In this document: positions 15,905-24,684 of the stretch, one piece after another
How positions within the stretch are numbered: the stretch's first letter is position 1
Layout: every line of letters begins with the position of its first letter
Assembly (NCBI RefSeq): GCF_014638745.1
Contig: NZ_BMFO01000004.1
Location: 124,001-188,000 of the forward strand
Origin: Arenimonas maotaiensis
Lineage (GTDB): Bacteria; Pseudomonadota; Gammaproteobacteria; Xanthomonadales; Xanthomonadaceae
Direction: 5' to 3'
Length of the DNA: 64,000 nt
The notes under the pieces: model-generated
The model's database searches: none
Seen by the model: only the letters and a program-made list of their open reading frames with translations
Told to the model about the DNA's origin: nothing
Made by a program: the position numbers and the translations under genes

Positions 15905-17131
15905 TCAGGCTTTCCGGCTGCGCAGGGCGTGCTCGATGTCGTCCAGGTCGTGCCAGAGCTGCGCGGTGGTCGCGGTTCGGCGCGAAACCGGTCCGATGTC
16001 GTCCAGCAACGTGATGGTCGGGTCGTCCAATACCGTCTTGTTCAGGCGCATGCCGTGCTTGGCCAGTACCGGCGCCAGGGTCTTGGCGTTCTTTTTGAGG
16101 TCGCGCAGGGTGCTCTGGAACGCGTGTTCGCAGACGCGGTGGCGCGAGGAGTAGCTGAACACGTTGGTGAAGAACATCTCGGCGTCGTCTTCGTTCGGCT
16201 CCAGCACCAGCTGGTCGGTTTCCGGGTACTGGCGCGCGTACTTCTCCAGACCGACCTGCATGCGCGATTGCAGCAAGGTGCGGAAGGTCTGCGACAGCAC
16301 CATCGGCAGGCCGCCGTCGGCCAGTTTGGTTTTCGGTTCCGGCGTGGTCGCGTCGCTCTTGGCGTTGAACGGGACGAAGGGGTTCAAGCCGATCATCAGG
16401 TCGATGCCGTGGTCGAGTATGACCGAGGCATGCATGGTGCGACGCAGCGCGCCGTCGACGAAATGGTGGCCGTTGATGTCGACCGGCGGATACAGGCCGG
16501 GCAGGGCGGAGCTGGCCTGCACCGCCTGCGAGATCGGCACGCCGTCCCAACCTTTACTGCCGAAGCGCACCGCTTTGCCGGCGTCCAGATCGACCGCCAC
16601 CACGTACAGCGGACGTTCGAGCGCGCGGAAGTCGTTGCTGCGCCCGGGGCCGCTGAACACGCCCTCGAGAAAGCGTGCGATCGGGGCGTTGTCGAACAGG
16701 CCGGTCGGCACCACGCCGGTCAGCCGCGGCATCATCTCGTTCATGCGCGCGCCGGCCGGATCGGTGATCAGGCTTTTGCACCAGTCGAAGGCCAGGCCAG
16801 GCAGTGCGGCCGCGCGCTTGCCGTATTCGGCGAACGCGGGCTTGAGGAACATGCGGGGCTTGAAACGGATGTCCGGGTGGTCGCCGGTGATGAAGATGCG
16901 GCACATCTCGGCCGTGCTCAGCCGGTTCACCAGGCCGGCGGCCAGGAACGCGCCGGAGCTGACGCCTACATAGACGTCCAGGCGGGTCAGGTCGAGTCCG
17001 TCGATGGCGCGCTCCAGCGCGCGCAGGGCGCCGAGTTCGTACATGCCGCCGATCGGCCCGCCGCCGGCGATGGCCAATCCGATGCGGCCTTGGTTGCGGA
17101 CGGGTTGGGTGGCGCGTTGCAGTACGAGCAT
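15905..17131 (-). CDS. Patatin-like phospholipase/lipid acyl hydrolase
   Basis: 408 residues from ATG 17129-17131; the frame is open to 17269 but similarity begins at this start. It has all the patatin elements: the oxyanion-hole GGGPIGGMYELGAL (from about residue 23), the nucleophile elbow GVSSG with Ser58, and the dyad Asp226 in FVDGALR. No signal peptide is present, so it should act in the cytoplasm or on inclusion surfaces. Patatin-like proteins hydrolyse acyl chains from phospholipids or act as depolymerases or lipases on storage granules. Its place between a phasin and a PHA-region gene favours a storage-lipid role, by inference. Confidence 0.9.
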   Translation of the reverse strand: MLVLQRATQPVRNQGRIGLAIAGGGPIGGMYELGALRALERAIDGLDLTRLDVYVGVSSGAFLAAGLVNRLSTAEMCRIFITGDHPDIRFKPRMFLKPAFAEYGKRAAALPGLAFDWCKSLITDPAGARMNEMMPRLTGVVPTGLFDNAPIARFLEGVFSGPGRSNDFRALERPLYVVAVDLDAGKAVRFGSKGWDGVPISQAVQASSALPGLYPPVDINGHHFVDGALRRTMHASVILDHGIDLMIGLNPFVPFNAKSDATTPEPKTKLADGGLPMVLSQTFRTLLQSRMQVGLEKYARQYPETDQLVLEPNEDDAEMFFTNVFSYSSRHRVCEHAFQSTLRDLKKNAKTLAPVLAKHGMRLNKTVLDDPTITLLDDIGPVSRRTATTAQLWHDLDDIEHALRSRKA

Positions 17132-17200
17132 GGAATGGCCAAGTAAACCGGTACTCCGGCATTGTACGGTTAAAATGAGCTCAATCCAACGCAATCCGGA

Positions 17201-17929
17201 ATGCCCATGGCGCTCAACGACTTGCAATCCCGGCTGGCCCGCCGCCTGCGCTGGCAGCAGGACGCGCACCGGCTGGAGCGCGACGATCCGCGGCTGGCGA
17301 ACAGCCTGTCGGCGCTACGCGCCTGGCAGGCCGAACGCCTGGCGAGCAGCTTTGCGGAATTCCTGGCCGATCCGGCGACGCGTCCGGCGGCGGCGTTCTT
17401 CCTGTCCGATCTGTACGGCGACGCCGATTTCCTGCAGCGCGACCTGGAAGCCGCGCGCATCCTGCCGAAAATGGCGCGCATCCTGCCGGAAAGCCTGTTG
17501 CAGGCGGCGGTCGATGCCATCGAGCTCTCGGTGCTCAGCCATGCCCTCGATTTGCGCATGGCGCGCACTTTGCTGAAAGCCGGGGTGAAGCCGAAGGCCT
17601 TGGATGGACGCCGTTATGGCGAGGTCTATCGCGCGGTCGGCCTGCCGCGCCTGCGCCGGCGGCAGATCGATCTGGTGCTCGAAGTCGGCCAGCGCCTGGA
17701 TGCCGTGGTCAAGCGCCATGGCGTCGGTAAGTTGTTGGCCAGCGCGCGCTTGCCGGCGCGCTTGCTCGGCTTGCAGCATCTTCAAGGATTTCTGGAGCGC
17801 GGCTTCACGGCCTTCAACCATCTGGGCGGCGCCGAGACGTTTTTGGCACGCATCCATCGGCAGGAGCATTGCATCGCGCGGCGTCTGGCGGCCGGTGCCG
17901 CCGAGCCGTTCGCGCCGCCGTTCAGCTGA
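17201..17929 (+). CDS. Uncharacterised all-alpha protein in the granule gene group
   Basis: 242 residues, no known domain recognised. It is rich in Leu, Arg and Ala, has no signal peptide or membrane helix, and is predicted to be almost wholly helical. Notable stretches are RPAAAFFLSDLYGDADFLQRD near residue 65 and ILPKMARILPESLLQA near residue 88, which look conserved rather than random. An alternative ATG lies two codons later. It is divergent from the patatin-like gene and overlaps the end of the convergent PHA-region gene by 8 bases. Function unknown. Confidence 0.8.
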   Translation: MPMALNDLQSRLARRLRWQQDAHRLERDDPRLANSLSALRAWQAERLASSFAEFLADPATRPAAAFFLSDLYGDADFLQRDLEAARILPKMARILPESLLQAAVDAIELSVLSHALDLRMARTLLKAGVKPKALDGRRYGEVYRAVGLPRLRRRQIDLVLEVGQRLDAVVKRHGVGKLLASARLPARLLGLQHLQGFLERGFTAFNHLGGAETFLARIHRQEHCIARRLAAGAAEPFAPPFS

Positions 17930-18197
17930 ATTCGTCGTCCAGATAGCGGCCGATCGCGTCTTCGATCGGTCCTTTCATCATCGACAGCATGAAGCCGAGT
18001 TCGGCGAACACGTGCACCGATTTGGCGTCGACCGTGATGTGGCCGTCGACGCCCGAGTGGCTGAAATTCAGCATGTCGCCGTCCCAGGCGCAATCGACGT
18101 CGAATTTGGCGGCGATCTGGTCGGCCACGTGCTGGACTTTGGTTTTCGCCTCGGCCAGAGGGAGGTTGTGCGGACGGGTAAGGTCGATGGCGGACAT
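17922..18197 (-). CDS. Polyhydroxyalkanoic acid system family protein (PHA granule region)
   Basis: 91 residues, matching the small family named after its occurrence near polyhydroxyalkanoate genes (PHA_gran_rgn). Conserved traits are the N-terminal RPHNLPLAEAKTKVQHVADQ helix, WDGDMLNFSHSGVDGHITV, and a C-terminal LGFMLSMMKGPIEDAIGRYL helix. The molecular role of the family is not established. Together with the phasin it supports a carbon-storage locus. It is convergent with the unknown 242-residue gene and divergent from the FHA gene. Confidence 0.88.
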   Translation of the reverse strand: MSAIDLTRPHNLPLAEAKTKVQHVADQIAAKFDVDCAWDGDMLNFSHSGVDGHITVDAKSVHVFAELGFMLSMMKGPIEDAIGRYLDDEFS

Positions 18198-18287
18198 GGC
18201 GCTTCTCGCAATGGAATCGCTAGAAAATACAATGAAACGTCCGCTTTGTCAGGACGCCTGTGGTAAATTCTCCGAAAAGGTTTCCGC

Positions 18288-19091
18288 ATGCACCACGTTT
18301 TCCACATCGCCGGCCATCCGCCGGTCGAACTCGACCGGCCACGGATGCGCATCGGCGCCGATCCGGGCTGTGAAATCTATCTGCCGCATCCGCAGCTGGC
18401 GCCGGTGCACGCCGTGTTGCATGCCGACGCGCAGACCCTGTGGCTGGAACCGGCCGCCGCCGAGGACGGCCATCCGGTGCATGTCAACGGCCGCCGCATC
18501 GCCGCCGCCGCCCTGCTGTCCGCCGGCGACGACATCCATCTCGGCACGCTGGCGCTGCGCCTGCAATCCGCCCTGAAACCGGGTGACGCACGCACCGACG
18601 CCGGGCGCCCGCTCAATTTCGCCGGTCGCGTGGTGCTGCGCGTGCTGTCCGGCGCCGAGACCGGCCGCGCCTATCCGTTGGTCAACAGCCTGTGCGTGGG
18701 CCGCTCGACGCTGTCCGAAATCCGCATCGACGACCCGGCCTTGGCCGAGCGCCACGTGCTTCTGCAGCGTCAAGGCAATGCCATTCTGGTCAAGAACCTC
18801 AGCCCGGTGCTGGAGATGCGGGTCGATGGCTGGGTCTGCACCGAAGCGCTGCTGCAACCGGGCTCGCAGCTGGGCATCGAGCAGCACCGGTTCCGCTTGG
18901 AAGCGCCGCAACCGGATCTTGCGCCGTCGCTCTCCGATGCGCCGGACGCGCAGGAACCGGCGCCGGATACGGCGCAACCCGCGCCGCCCGAAGCGCCGCC
19001 GCGCCTGTTCACCCGCGCCCAATGGCTGCTGTTGGCCAGCGCCGTCGCGGTCTCGGGCCTGCTGATCCTGTTATTAACGTACTCGCCCTGA
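18288..19091 (+). CDS. Membrane protein with two FHA domains
   Basis: 267 residues. Two forkhead-associated folds are visible: the first at about residues 1-85 with MRIGADPGCEIYLPHPQLAPVHAVL, and the second from about residue 125 with VGRSTLSEIRIDDPALAERHVLL and a later VDG loop. FHA domains bind phosphothreonine peptides. In the first copy the usual Arg and Ser contacts are only partly kept. A Pro/Ala linker follows, then one membrane helix at about 245-264 with a short outside tail, so the FHA domains face the cytoplasm. No kinase gene is nearby and the partner is unknown. Confidence 0.85.
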   Translation: MHHVFHIAGHPPVELDRPRMRIGADPGCEIYLPHPQLAPVHAVLHADAQTLWLEPAAAEDGHPVHVNGRRIAAAALLSAGDDIHLGTLALRLQSALKPGDARTDAGRPLNFAGRVVLRVLSGAETGRAYPLVNSLCVGRSTLSEIRIDDPALAERHVLLQRQGNAILVKNLSPVLEMRVDGWVCTEALLQPGSQLGIEQHRFRLEAPQPDLAPSLSDAPDAQEPAPDTAQPAPPEAPPRLFTRAQWLLLASAVAVSGLLILLLTYSP

Positions 19092-19176
19092 ACTATTAAA
19101 AAATATCGGGATTCCGGCTTTCGCGGCGATTGTCGCGCGTGCTAGGCTAGAAAACTCACCGCCAGGAGTTTTCAGT

Positions 19177-20262
19177 ATGTCACGCGCGTTCAATTTCAGT
19201 GCCGGTCCGGCCACGTTGCCCGAACCGGTTCTGCTTCAGGTCCAGCGCGAGTTGCTGGAGTGGCAGGGCGAGCGGGCGTCGGTCATGGAGGTCAGCCACC
19301 GCGGCAAGGCGTTCATCGCCTGCGCCGCCAAGGCCGAAGCCGACTTGCGCGAGCTGATGGGCGTGCCGGACGATTACGCCGTGCTGTTCCTGCAGGGCGG
19401 CGCCACCACCGTGTCTGCGCTGTTGGCGATGAATCTGGCCCGCGCCGGCCAGACCGCCGAATACCTGTTGACCGGCCATTGGGGCGAGAAGGCCCTGGAG
19501 AACGCCAAAGCCTCGGTGCGCACGCATGTGGTCGCCAGCGATGCCGACAACGCCTATCGCCGGATTCCCGACGCCGCCGCCTGGACGCGCGCCGCCGATT
19601 CGGCCTACTTCCATTACACCTCCAACGAAACCATCCACGGCGTCGAGTTCAGCAGCCTTCCCGACGTGACCGATGTGCCGCTGGTGGCTGATTTCTCCTC
19701 GAATTTCCTGGCCCGCCCGGTCGATGTCCGCCGTTTCGGCATGATCTATGCCGGCGCCCAGAAGAACATCGGGCCGGCCGGCATCACCGTGGCGGTGATC
19801 CGCAAGGACCTGCTCGGCCGTCACGGCCGCGAGCTGCCGCCCATCTTCGATTGGCAGAACCAGGTCAAGAACGATTCCATGTTCAACACCCCGCCGACCT
19901 TCCCCTGGTACGTGACCGGTCTGGTGCTGCAGTGGATGAGGGACGAGGGCGGAGTCGAGGTCTTCGCCCGCCGCAACGCCGAGAAGGCGGCCCTGCTGTA
20001 TTCGACCATCGACGGCTCCGGCGGCTTCTACCGCAATCCGGTCGACCCGGCCGCGCGTTCCACCATGAACGTGCCGTTCACCCTGCACGACGAGGCGCTC
20101 GACAAGACGTTCCTGGCCGAAACCGAAGCCGCCGGCCTGATGGGCCTGAAGGGCCACCGCGCCTTGGGCGGCATGCGCGCCTCGATCTACAACGCCATGC
20201 CGTTGGCCGGTGTGCAGGCGTTGGCCGATTTCATGCGCGATTTCGCGGTGCGGCATGGTTGA
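19177..20262 (+). CDS. serC: Phosphoserine aminotransferase
   Basis: PLP enzyme of 361 residues that makes 3-phosphoserine from 3-phosphohydroxypyruvate and glutamate, for serine and, in some bacteria, pyridoxal phosphate synthesis. The N-terminal FNFSAGPATLPEPVL is diagnostic. The PLP lysine is Lys196 in YAGAQKNIGPAG. GLKGHRALGGMRASIYNAMP closes the active site. A CCAGGAG ribosome-binding stretch precedes the ATG. It is the first gene of an amino-acid operon and overlaps pheA by 8 bases. Confidence 0.97.
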   Translation: MSRAFNFSAGPATLPEPVLLQVQRELLEWQGERASVMEVSHRGKAFIACAAKAEADLRELMGVPDDYAVLFLQGGATTVSALLAMNLARAGQTAEYLLTGHWGEKALENAKASVRTHVVASDADNAYRRIPDAAAWTRAADSAYFHYTSNETIHGVEFSSLPDVTDVPLVADFSSNFLARPVDVRRFGMIYAGAQKNIGPAGITVAVIRKDLLGRHGRELPPIFDWQNQVKNDSMFNTPPTFPWYVTGLVLQWMRDEGGVEVFARRNAEKAALLYSTIDGSGGFYRNPVDPAARSTMNVPFTLHDEALDKTFLAETEAAGLMGLKGHRALGGMRASIYNAMPLAGVQALADFMRDFAVRHG

Positions 20263-21424
20263 TAAGCGCAAGCGTCCGGCCAAGAAAGCCGCCGGCAAGG
20301 CCGTGCCCAAGACCGCCAAGCGCGCGCCGAATGCGGCCGCAGGCGATACCGGCCGGCTGCAGGAAGTACGCGCCGAGATCGACGGCATCGACCGCAGGAT
20401 CCAGGAGCTGATCACCCAACGCGCGCATTGGGCCGCGAAAGTGCGCAAGGCCAAAGGCGAGCTCAAGGCCGCGGTCGAGTATTACCGTCCCGAGCGCGAA
20501 TCGCAGATTTTGCGTCGTGTGCTCGACCGCAACCAAGGGCCGCTCAGCGACGAGGTGCTGCTGCGCCTGTTCCGCGAAATCATGTCGGCCTGTCTGGCCC
20601 AGCAGGAGCCGCTGAAAGTCGGCTTCCTCGGCCCGGAAGGCACGTTCTCGCAGCAGGCGCTGCACAAGCATTTCGGCCATTCCGCGCAGGCTTTGCCGCT
20701 GGCGAGCATCGAGGAAGTGTTCCAGGAGATCGAAAGCGGCAACGCCGACTTCGGCGTGGTGCCGGTCGAGAACTCGGGGCAGGGCACCATCCAGTCCACG
20801 CTCGACATGTTCCTGACCTCCAGGCTCAAGATCTGCGGCGAAGTCGAACTGCGCGTGCACCAGCATCTGCTGTCGCGCACCGGCCGGCTGGAGGACATCG
20901 AGCGCGTGTACTCGCATCCGCAGTCGCTGGCGCAATGCAAGGCTTGGTTGCGCGCCAACCTGCCGCACGCCGAGAAGGTGCCGGTGTCCAGCAACGCGGA
21001 AGCCGCGCGCCGCGCGCGCGTGGCCGACGACTGCGCCGCCATCGCCGGCGAAACCGCCGGCCAGGTGTACGGCCTGAAGGTGGTCGCCGGCCCGATCGAG
21101 GACCGGCAGGACAATACCACGCGCTTCCTGGTCATCGGCCGCGAGTTCTTCTCGCCGTCCGGGCACGACCGCACCTCGCTGCTGGTGTTCGTGCGCGACC
21201 AACCCGGCGCACTGTACAACGTGCTCAGCCCGTTCGCCCGTCACGGCGTCAGCATGAACCGCATCGAGTCGCGGCCGGCGCACAGCGGTCGCTGGCAGTA
21301 CGTGTTCTTCATCGACGTCAGCGGCCATGTCGAGGAAGGCAACGTCGCCCAGGCCATGTCCGAACTGGGCGAGTACGCCTCCGACGTGGTGGTGCTCGGT
21401 TCCTATCCGGTGGCGCTGCTGTAA
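20255..21424 (+). CDS. pheA: Bifunctional chorismate mutase/prephenate dehydratase (P-protein)
   Basis: 389 residues from ATG 20255, inside the end of serC. It makes phenylpyruvate from chorismate in two steps. A 30-residue Lys/Ala/Pro-rich extension precedes the AroQ-type mutase helix bundle (about 33-118). The dehydratase domain begins at KVGFLGPEGTFSQQAL (about 121) and contains DNTTRFLVIG with its Thr-Arg-Phe signature. The C-terminal ACT domain (about 305-389) has the GALY and ESRP motifs that bind phenylalanine, so feedback inhibition is expected. It is followed by hisC after 2 bases. Confidence 0.97.
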   Translation: MVDKRKRPAKKAAGKAVPKTAKRAPNAAAGDTGRLQEVRAEIDGIDRRIQELITQRAHWAAKVRKAKGELKAAVEYYRPERESQILRRVLDRNQGPLSDEVLLRLFREIMSACLAQQEPLKVGFLGPEGTFSQQALHKHFGHSAQALPLASIEEVFQEIESGNADFGVVPVENSGQGTIQSTLDMFLTSRLKICGEVELRVHQHLLSRTGRLEDIERVYSHPQSLAQCKAWLRANLPHAEKVPVSSNAEAARRARVADDCAAIAGETAGQVYGLKVVAGPIEDRQDNTTRFLVIGREFFSPSGHDRTSLLVFVRDQPGALYNVLSPFARHGVSMNRIESRPAHSGRWQYVFFIDVSGHVEEGNVAQAMSELGEYASDVVVLGSYPVALL

Positions 21425-21426
21425 CC

Positions 21427-22554
21427 ATGGCGGAAGCGTACGACTTCCGCGCGCGCGCGACGCCGGCCATCCGCGCGCTGACCGCCTACGATCCCGGACA
21501 CGACATTCCGGCGTTGCGTCTGCGTTTCGCCGGTCACGGCGGTCTGCTCGAACTGGGTTCGAACGAAAACGCCTATGGCCCGAGTCCGGCGGTGAGTGCC
21601 GTCGTGCAGTCCGTGTTGCCGGAGCTCCACCGCTATCCCGATCCGGCCGGTAAGGCGCTGAAGACCGCCATCGCGCGTCTGCACGGCGTGAGAGAAGACC
21701 AGATCCTGCTCGGCAACGGCTCGCACGAGCTGTTGATGCAGTTGGCGCAGGTGTTCAGCGCTCCCGGCGAGGGCATCGTGGTCAGCCGCTACTGCTTCGC
21801 GGTATATCCGATTGCGGCGCAGGCCGCCGGCGCGCGCCTGGTATCGGCCGATGCGTTCGGTGAACAGGCCGACATGCCGCTCGGCCATGATCTGGACGCT
21901 TTGGCCGCGGCCATCACCCCGGCCACCAAGCTGGTGTTCTTCGCCAACCCGAACAACCCCACCGGCACCTGGTTCGGCACCGAGGCGTTGGCCGCGTTCA
22001 TGGCGCAGGTTCCGCCCGATGTTCTGGTGGTGGCCGACGAGGCGTATATCGAATATGTCACCGATCCAGCCTTGCAATCGGCCATGGCCTTGCGCGCGCG
22101 CTTCCCGAATCTGGTGGTGGCGCGCACGTTCTCCAAAGCTTACGGTTTGGCCGGCCTGCGCGCCGGTTATCTGGTCGCCGACGCTTCGGTGGTGCGCGCC
22201 ATGGAACCGGTACGCGAATCCTTCAATCTGAATGCGATGGCCTTGGCTGCGGCCGAAGCGGCCTTGGCCGATGCCGCGCATCTGGAGTCGGTGCGGCGCG
22301 GCAACGCCGCCGAACGCGCCCGTCTGGCCGAGGGCCTAGCCGGTCTGGGCTTGACGGTGTTGCCGTCGCAGACCAATTTCCTGCTGGTGCGTTTCGGCCC
22401 CGACACCGCCGCCATCGAGCAGGCGTTGTTCGCGCGCGGCGTGATCCTGCGGCCGATGGCCGGCTATGGACTCCGCCAGTACCTCCGGGTCACCGTGGCC
22501 ACGCCGGCCGAGAACGACCGCCTGCTGGCCGCGCTATGCGAGGTGCTGGCGTGA
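21427..22554 (+). CDS. hisC: Histidinol-phosphate/aromatic aminotransferase
   Basis: Class I/II PLP aminotransferase of 375 residues. Motifs are LGSNENAYGPSP at the N-terminus, FFANPNNPTGTWF, VVADEAYIEY, and Lys237 in ARTFSKAYGLAGLRAGY for the Schiff base. The close fit to HisC and the position between pheA and aroA suggest it transaminates phenylpyruvate (and perhaps prephenate) as well as, or instead of, histidinol phosphate. A separate hisC in a his operon elsewhere in the genome would settle this. Start ATG 21427, with the next gene overlapping by GTGA. Confidence 0.92.
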   Translation: MAEAYDFRARATPAIRALTAYDPGHDIPALRLRFAGHGGLLELGSNENAYGPSPAVSAVVQSVLPELHRYPDPAGKALKTAIARLHGVREDQILLGNGSHELLMQLAQVFSAPGEGIVVSRYCFAVYPIAAQAAGARLVSADAFGEQADMPLGHDLDALAAAITPATKLVFFANPNNPTGTWFGTEALAAFMAQVPPDVLVVADEAYIEYVTDPALQSAMALRARFPNLVVARTFSKAYGLAGLRAGYLVADASVVRAMEPVRESFNLNAMALAAAEAALADAAHLESVRRGNAAERARLAEGLAGLGLTVLPSQTNFLLVRFGPDTAAIEQALFARGVILRPMAGYGLRQYLRVTVATPAENDRLLAALCEVLA

Positions 22555-23855
22555 CGCTCGATTGGTCGGCCGGTCCTTCGCACGGGCTGCAGGGCGTGTT
22601 GCAGGTGCCCGGCGACAAATCCATTTCGCACCGCGCCATCATGCTGGCGGCCTTGGCCGAGGGCGAAAGCCGCATCGAGGGCTTTCTGGAAGGCGAGGAC
22701 ACCCGCGCCACCGCGCGCATCTTCGGCCAGCTCGGCGTGCGCATCGACACCCCGAATCCGCAGACGCGCATCGTGCATGGCGTCGGCCTGCACGGCCTGA
22801 AGCCAAACCCCGAACCGCTCGATTGCGGCAATGCCGGCACCGGCATGCGCCTGCTCGCCGGTCTGCTCGGCGCGCAGGCCTTCGATAGCCTGCTGGTCGG
22901 CGACGAATCGCTGTCCAAGCGGCCGATGGCACGTGTGATCCGCCTGCTGGAACGCATGGGTGCCCGCATCGAAGCCCGCGACGGCGAGTTCGCGCCGCTG
23001 CGCATCCGGGGTGGGCAGCGCCTGCACGGCCAGGCCATCGACACCGCGGTGGCCAGCGCGCAGGTCAAATCGGCGCTGATCTTCGCGGCGTTGTACGCCG
23101 AGGGCGAAACCGTGATCACCGAGCCGCGACCGACCCGCGATTACACCGAAGCCATGCTCAAGGCGGCCGGCTGGCCGATCGAGTACGGGCCGGGCAGGGT
23201 GGCGGTGCGTGGCGGCGGCCGGCTGTCCGCGCAAACCTTCCGCATCCCCGGCGATCCCTCATCGGCGGCGTTCCCCTTGGTGGCGGCGCTGCTGGTGCCC
23301 GGTTCGGATGTCACCGTCACCGACGTCGGCGTCAATCCGCGCCGGACCGGTCTGTTCCAGGCCCTGTGTCTGATGGGCGCCGACCTGCGTTTCGAAAACG
23401 AGCGCCTGCAGAACGGCGAGCCGGTGGCCGACATCTGCGCGCGCAGCTCGCGCCTGCACGGCATCGACCTGCCGGACGCGTTGGTGCCGGACATGATCGA
23501 TGAATGCCCGATCTTCTTCATCGCGGCGGCGCTGGCCGAAGGCCGCACGCGCGCCACGGGGCTTGCCGAACTGCGGGTCAAGGAGTCGGACCGGCTCGGC
23601 GGCATGGCCCGCGGCCTGCGCGCCATGGGCGCGGCGGTTACGGAATCGGCGGATGCCGTCGAAATCACCGGCGGTCCGCTGCAGGCCGCCGACATCGACA
23701 GCTTGGGCGACCACCGCTTGGCGATGAGCTTTGCGGTGGCGGCGCAATGCGCGCAAGGCGTGACGCGCATCCGCGATTGCGCTAATGTGGCCACCTCGTT
23801 TCCCGGGTTCATCGCGCTGGCCCATGCCGCCGGCATGCGCTTGGACCCTGCCTGA
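22551..23855 (+). CDS. aroA: 3-phosphoshikimate 1-carboxyvinyltransferase (EPSP synthase)
   Basis: Catalyses shikimate-3-phosphate plus PEP to EPSP in the aromatic pathway, 434 residues. GTG 22551 is preferred because it overlaps the hisC stop by GTGA and gives a normal N-terminus; an ATG five codons upstream (22536) is possible. Motifs are LQVPGDKSISHRAIMLAAL, DCGNAGTGMRLLAGLL, and in the C-terminal half LPDALVPDMIDECPIFF and ELRVKESDRL. The GNAGT site reads GNAGTGMR with Gly-Thr-Gly, which resembles class II or hybrid EPSP synthases more than the E. coli form. Confidence 0.96.
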   Translation: MTLDWSAGPSHGLQGVLQVPGDKSISHRAIMLAALAEGESRIEGFLEGEDTRATARIFGQLGVRIDTPNPQTRIVHGVGLHGLKPNPEPLDCGNAGTGMRLLAGLLGAQAFDSLLVGDESLSKRPMARVIRLLERMGARIEARDGEFAPLRIRGGQRLHGQAIDTAVASAQVKSALIFAALYAEGETVITEPRPTRDYTEAMLKAAGWPIEYGPGRVAVRGGGRLSAQTFRIPGDPSSAAFPLVAALLVPGSDVTVTDVGVNPRRTGLFQALCLMGADLRFENERLQNGEPVADICARSSRLHGIDLPDALVPDMIDECPIFFIAAALAEGRTRATGLAELRVKESDRLGGMARGLRAMGAAVTESADAVEITGGPLQAADIDSLGDHRLAMSFAVAAQCAQGVTRIRDCANVATSFPGFIALAHAAGMRLDPA

Positions 23856-23872
23856 ACCCCACTGGAGCCTGA

Positions 23873-24559
23873 ATGAGCGAACATGCCGTCCCCGTTGTCA
23901 CCATCGATGGCCCGGCCGGCGCCGGCAAAGGCACGGTCAGCCGTCTGGTGGCGCAGGCCTTGGGCTGGGGCTATCTAGACTCCGGCGCCCTGTACCGGGC
24001 GGTCGGCATTGCGGCCTCGTGGGAGGGTATCGGCTTGGATGAGCCGGAAAATCTGGCGGCCTGCGCAGCTCGAACCGACATCAAGTTCGTCACGCAACAG
24101 CATGAAGAACCTAAGATTTTCGTGAATGAAAAAGAGGCGACGGCCGAAATCCGCTCGGAATTGGCCGGCTCGATGGCGTCGGCCTTGGCCGCCCAGCCCT
24201 TGGTCCGCCAGGCCTTGGTCGCCCTGCAACGGGGTTTCCGGCAACCGCCGGGGCTGGTGGCCGACGGCCGCGATATGGGTACGGTGATCTTTCCCGATGC
24301 GCCCTACAAGTTCTTCCTGACCGCCAGCCCGCTGGAACGTGCTCAGAGGCGGTATAAACAGTTGATGGAAAAAGGGGTTTCTGTTAAACTCGACGCCCTA
24401 TTGCATGAAATCGTGGCCCGCGACGAACGGGACGCCAACCGTGCGGTGGCGCCCTTGAAGCCGGCCGATGACGCCATCGTCATCGATTCGACCTCGATGC
24501 CCATCGACGCGGTGATCGGCCAGGTGCTTTCCGCCCTGCCGCCGCGCTTCCGCCGCTGA
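23873..24559 (+). CDS. cmk: Cytidylate kinase
   Basis: Phosphorylates CMP and dCMP with ATP, 228 residues. The P-loop is GPAGAGKGT near residue 15, followed by LGWGYLDSGALYRAVG. The NMP-binding insert typical of bacterial CMP kinases and the late VADGRDMGTVIFPDAPYKFFLTA stretch are present. The Cmk-RpsA pairing that follows is widely conserved in bacteria. Confidence 0.97.
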   Translation: MSEHAVPVVTIDGPAGAGKGTVSRLVAQALGWGYLDSGALYRAVGIAASWEGIGLDEPENLAACAARTDIKFVTQQHEEPKIFVNEKEATAEIRSELAGSMASALAAQPLVRQALVALQRGFRQPPGLVADGRDMGTVIFPDAPYKFFLTASPLERAQRRYKQLMEKGVSVKLDALLHEIVARDERDANRAVAPLKPADDAIVIDSTSMPIDAVIGQVLSALPPRFRR

Positions 24560-24589
24560 GCGGCCGCGCTTTCCGCGATAGGCCCCGGT

Positions 24590-24607
24590 CCCTGCGGCTT
24601 CGCAGGG
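24590..24607 (+). other. Hairpin in the cmk-rpsA leader
   Basis: 7-base perfect stem with a GCTT loop in the 125-base gap before rpsA, not followed by a T-run. It may be part of the rpsA leader, which in gammaproteobacteria is a target of S1 autoregulation. That role is inferred. Confidence 0.4.
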
Positions 24608-24684
24608 TTCATCCACGTGCATTCCGCACACAACAGGTGGGCACCCCTTCGCGGGTCGCCTGATCATCAACTCGAGAAAACATC

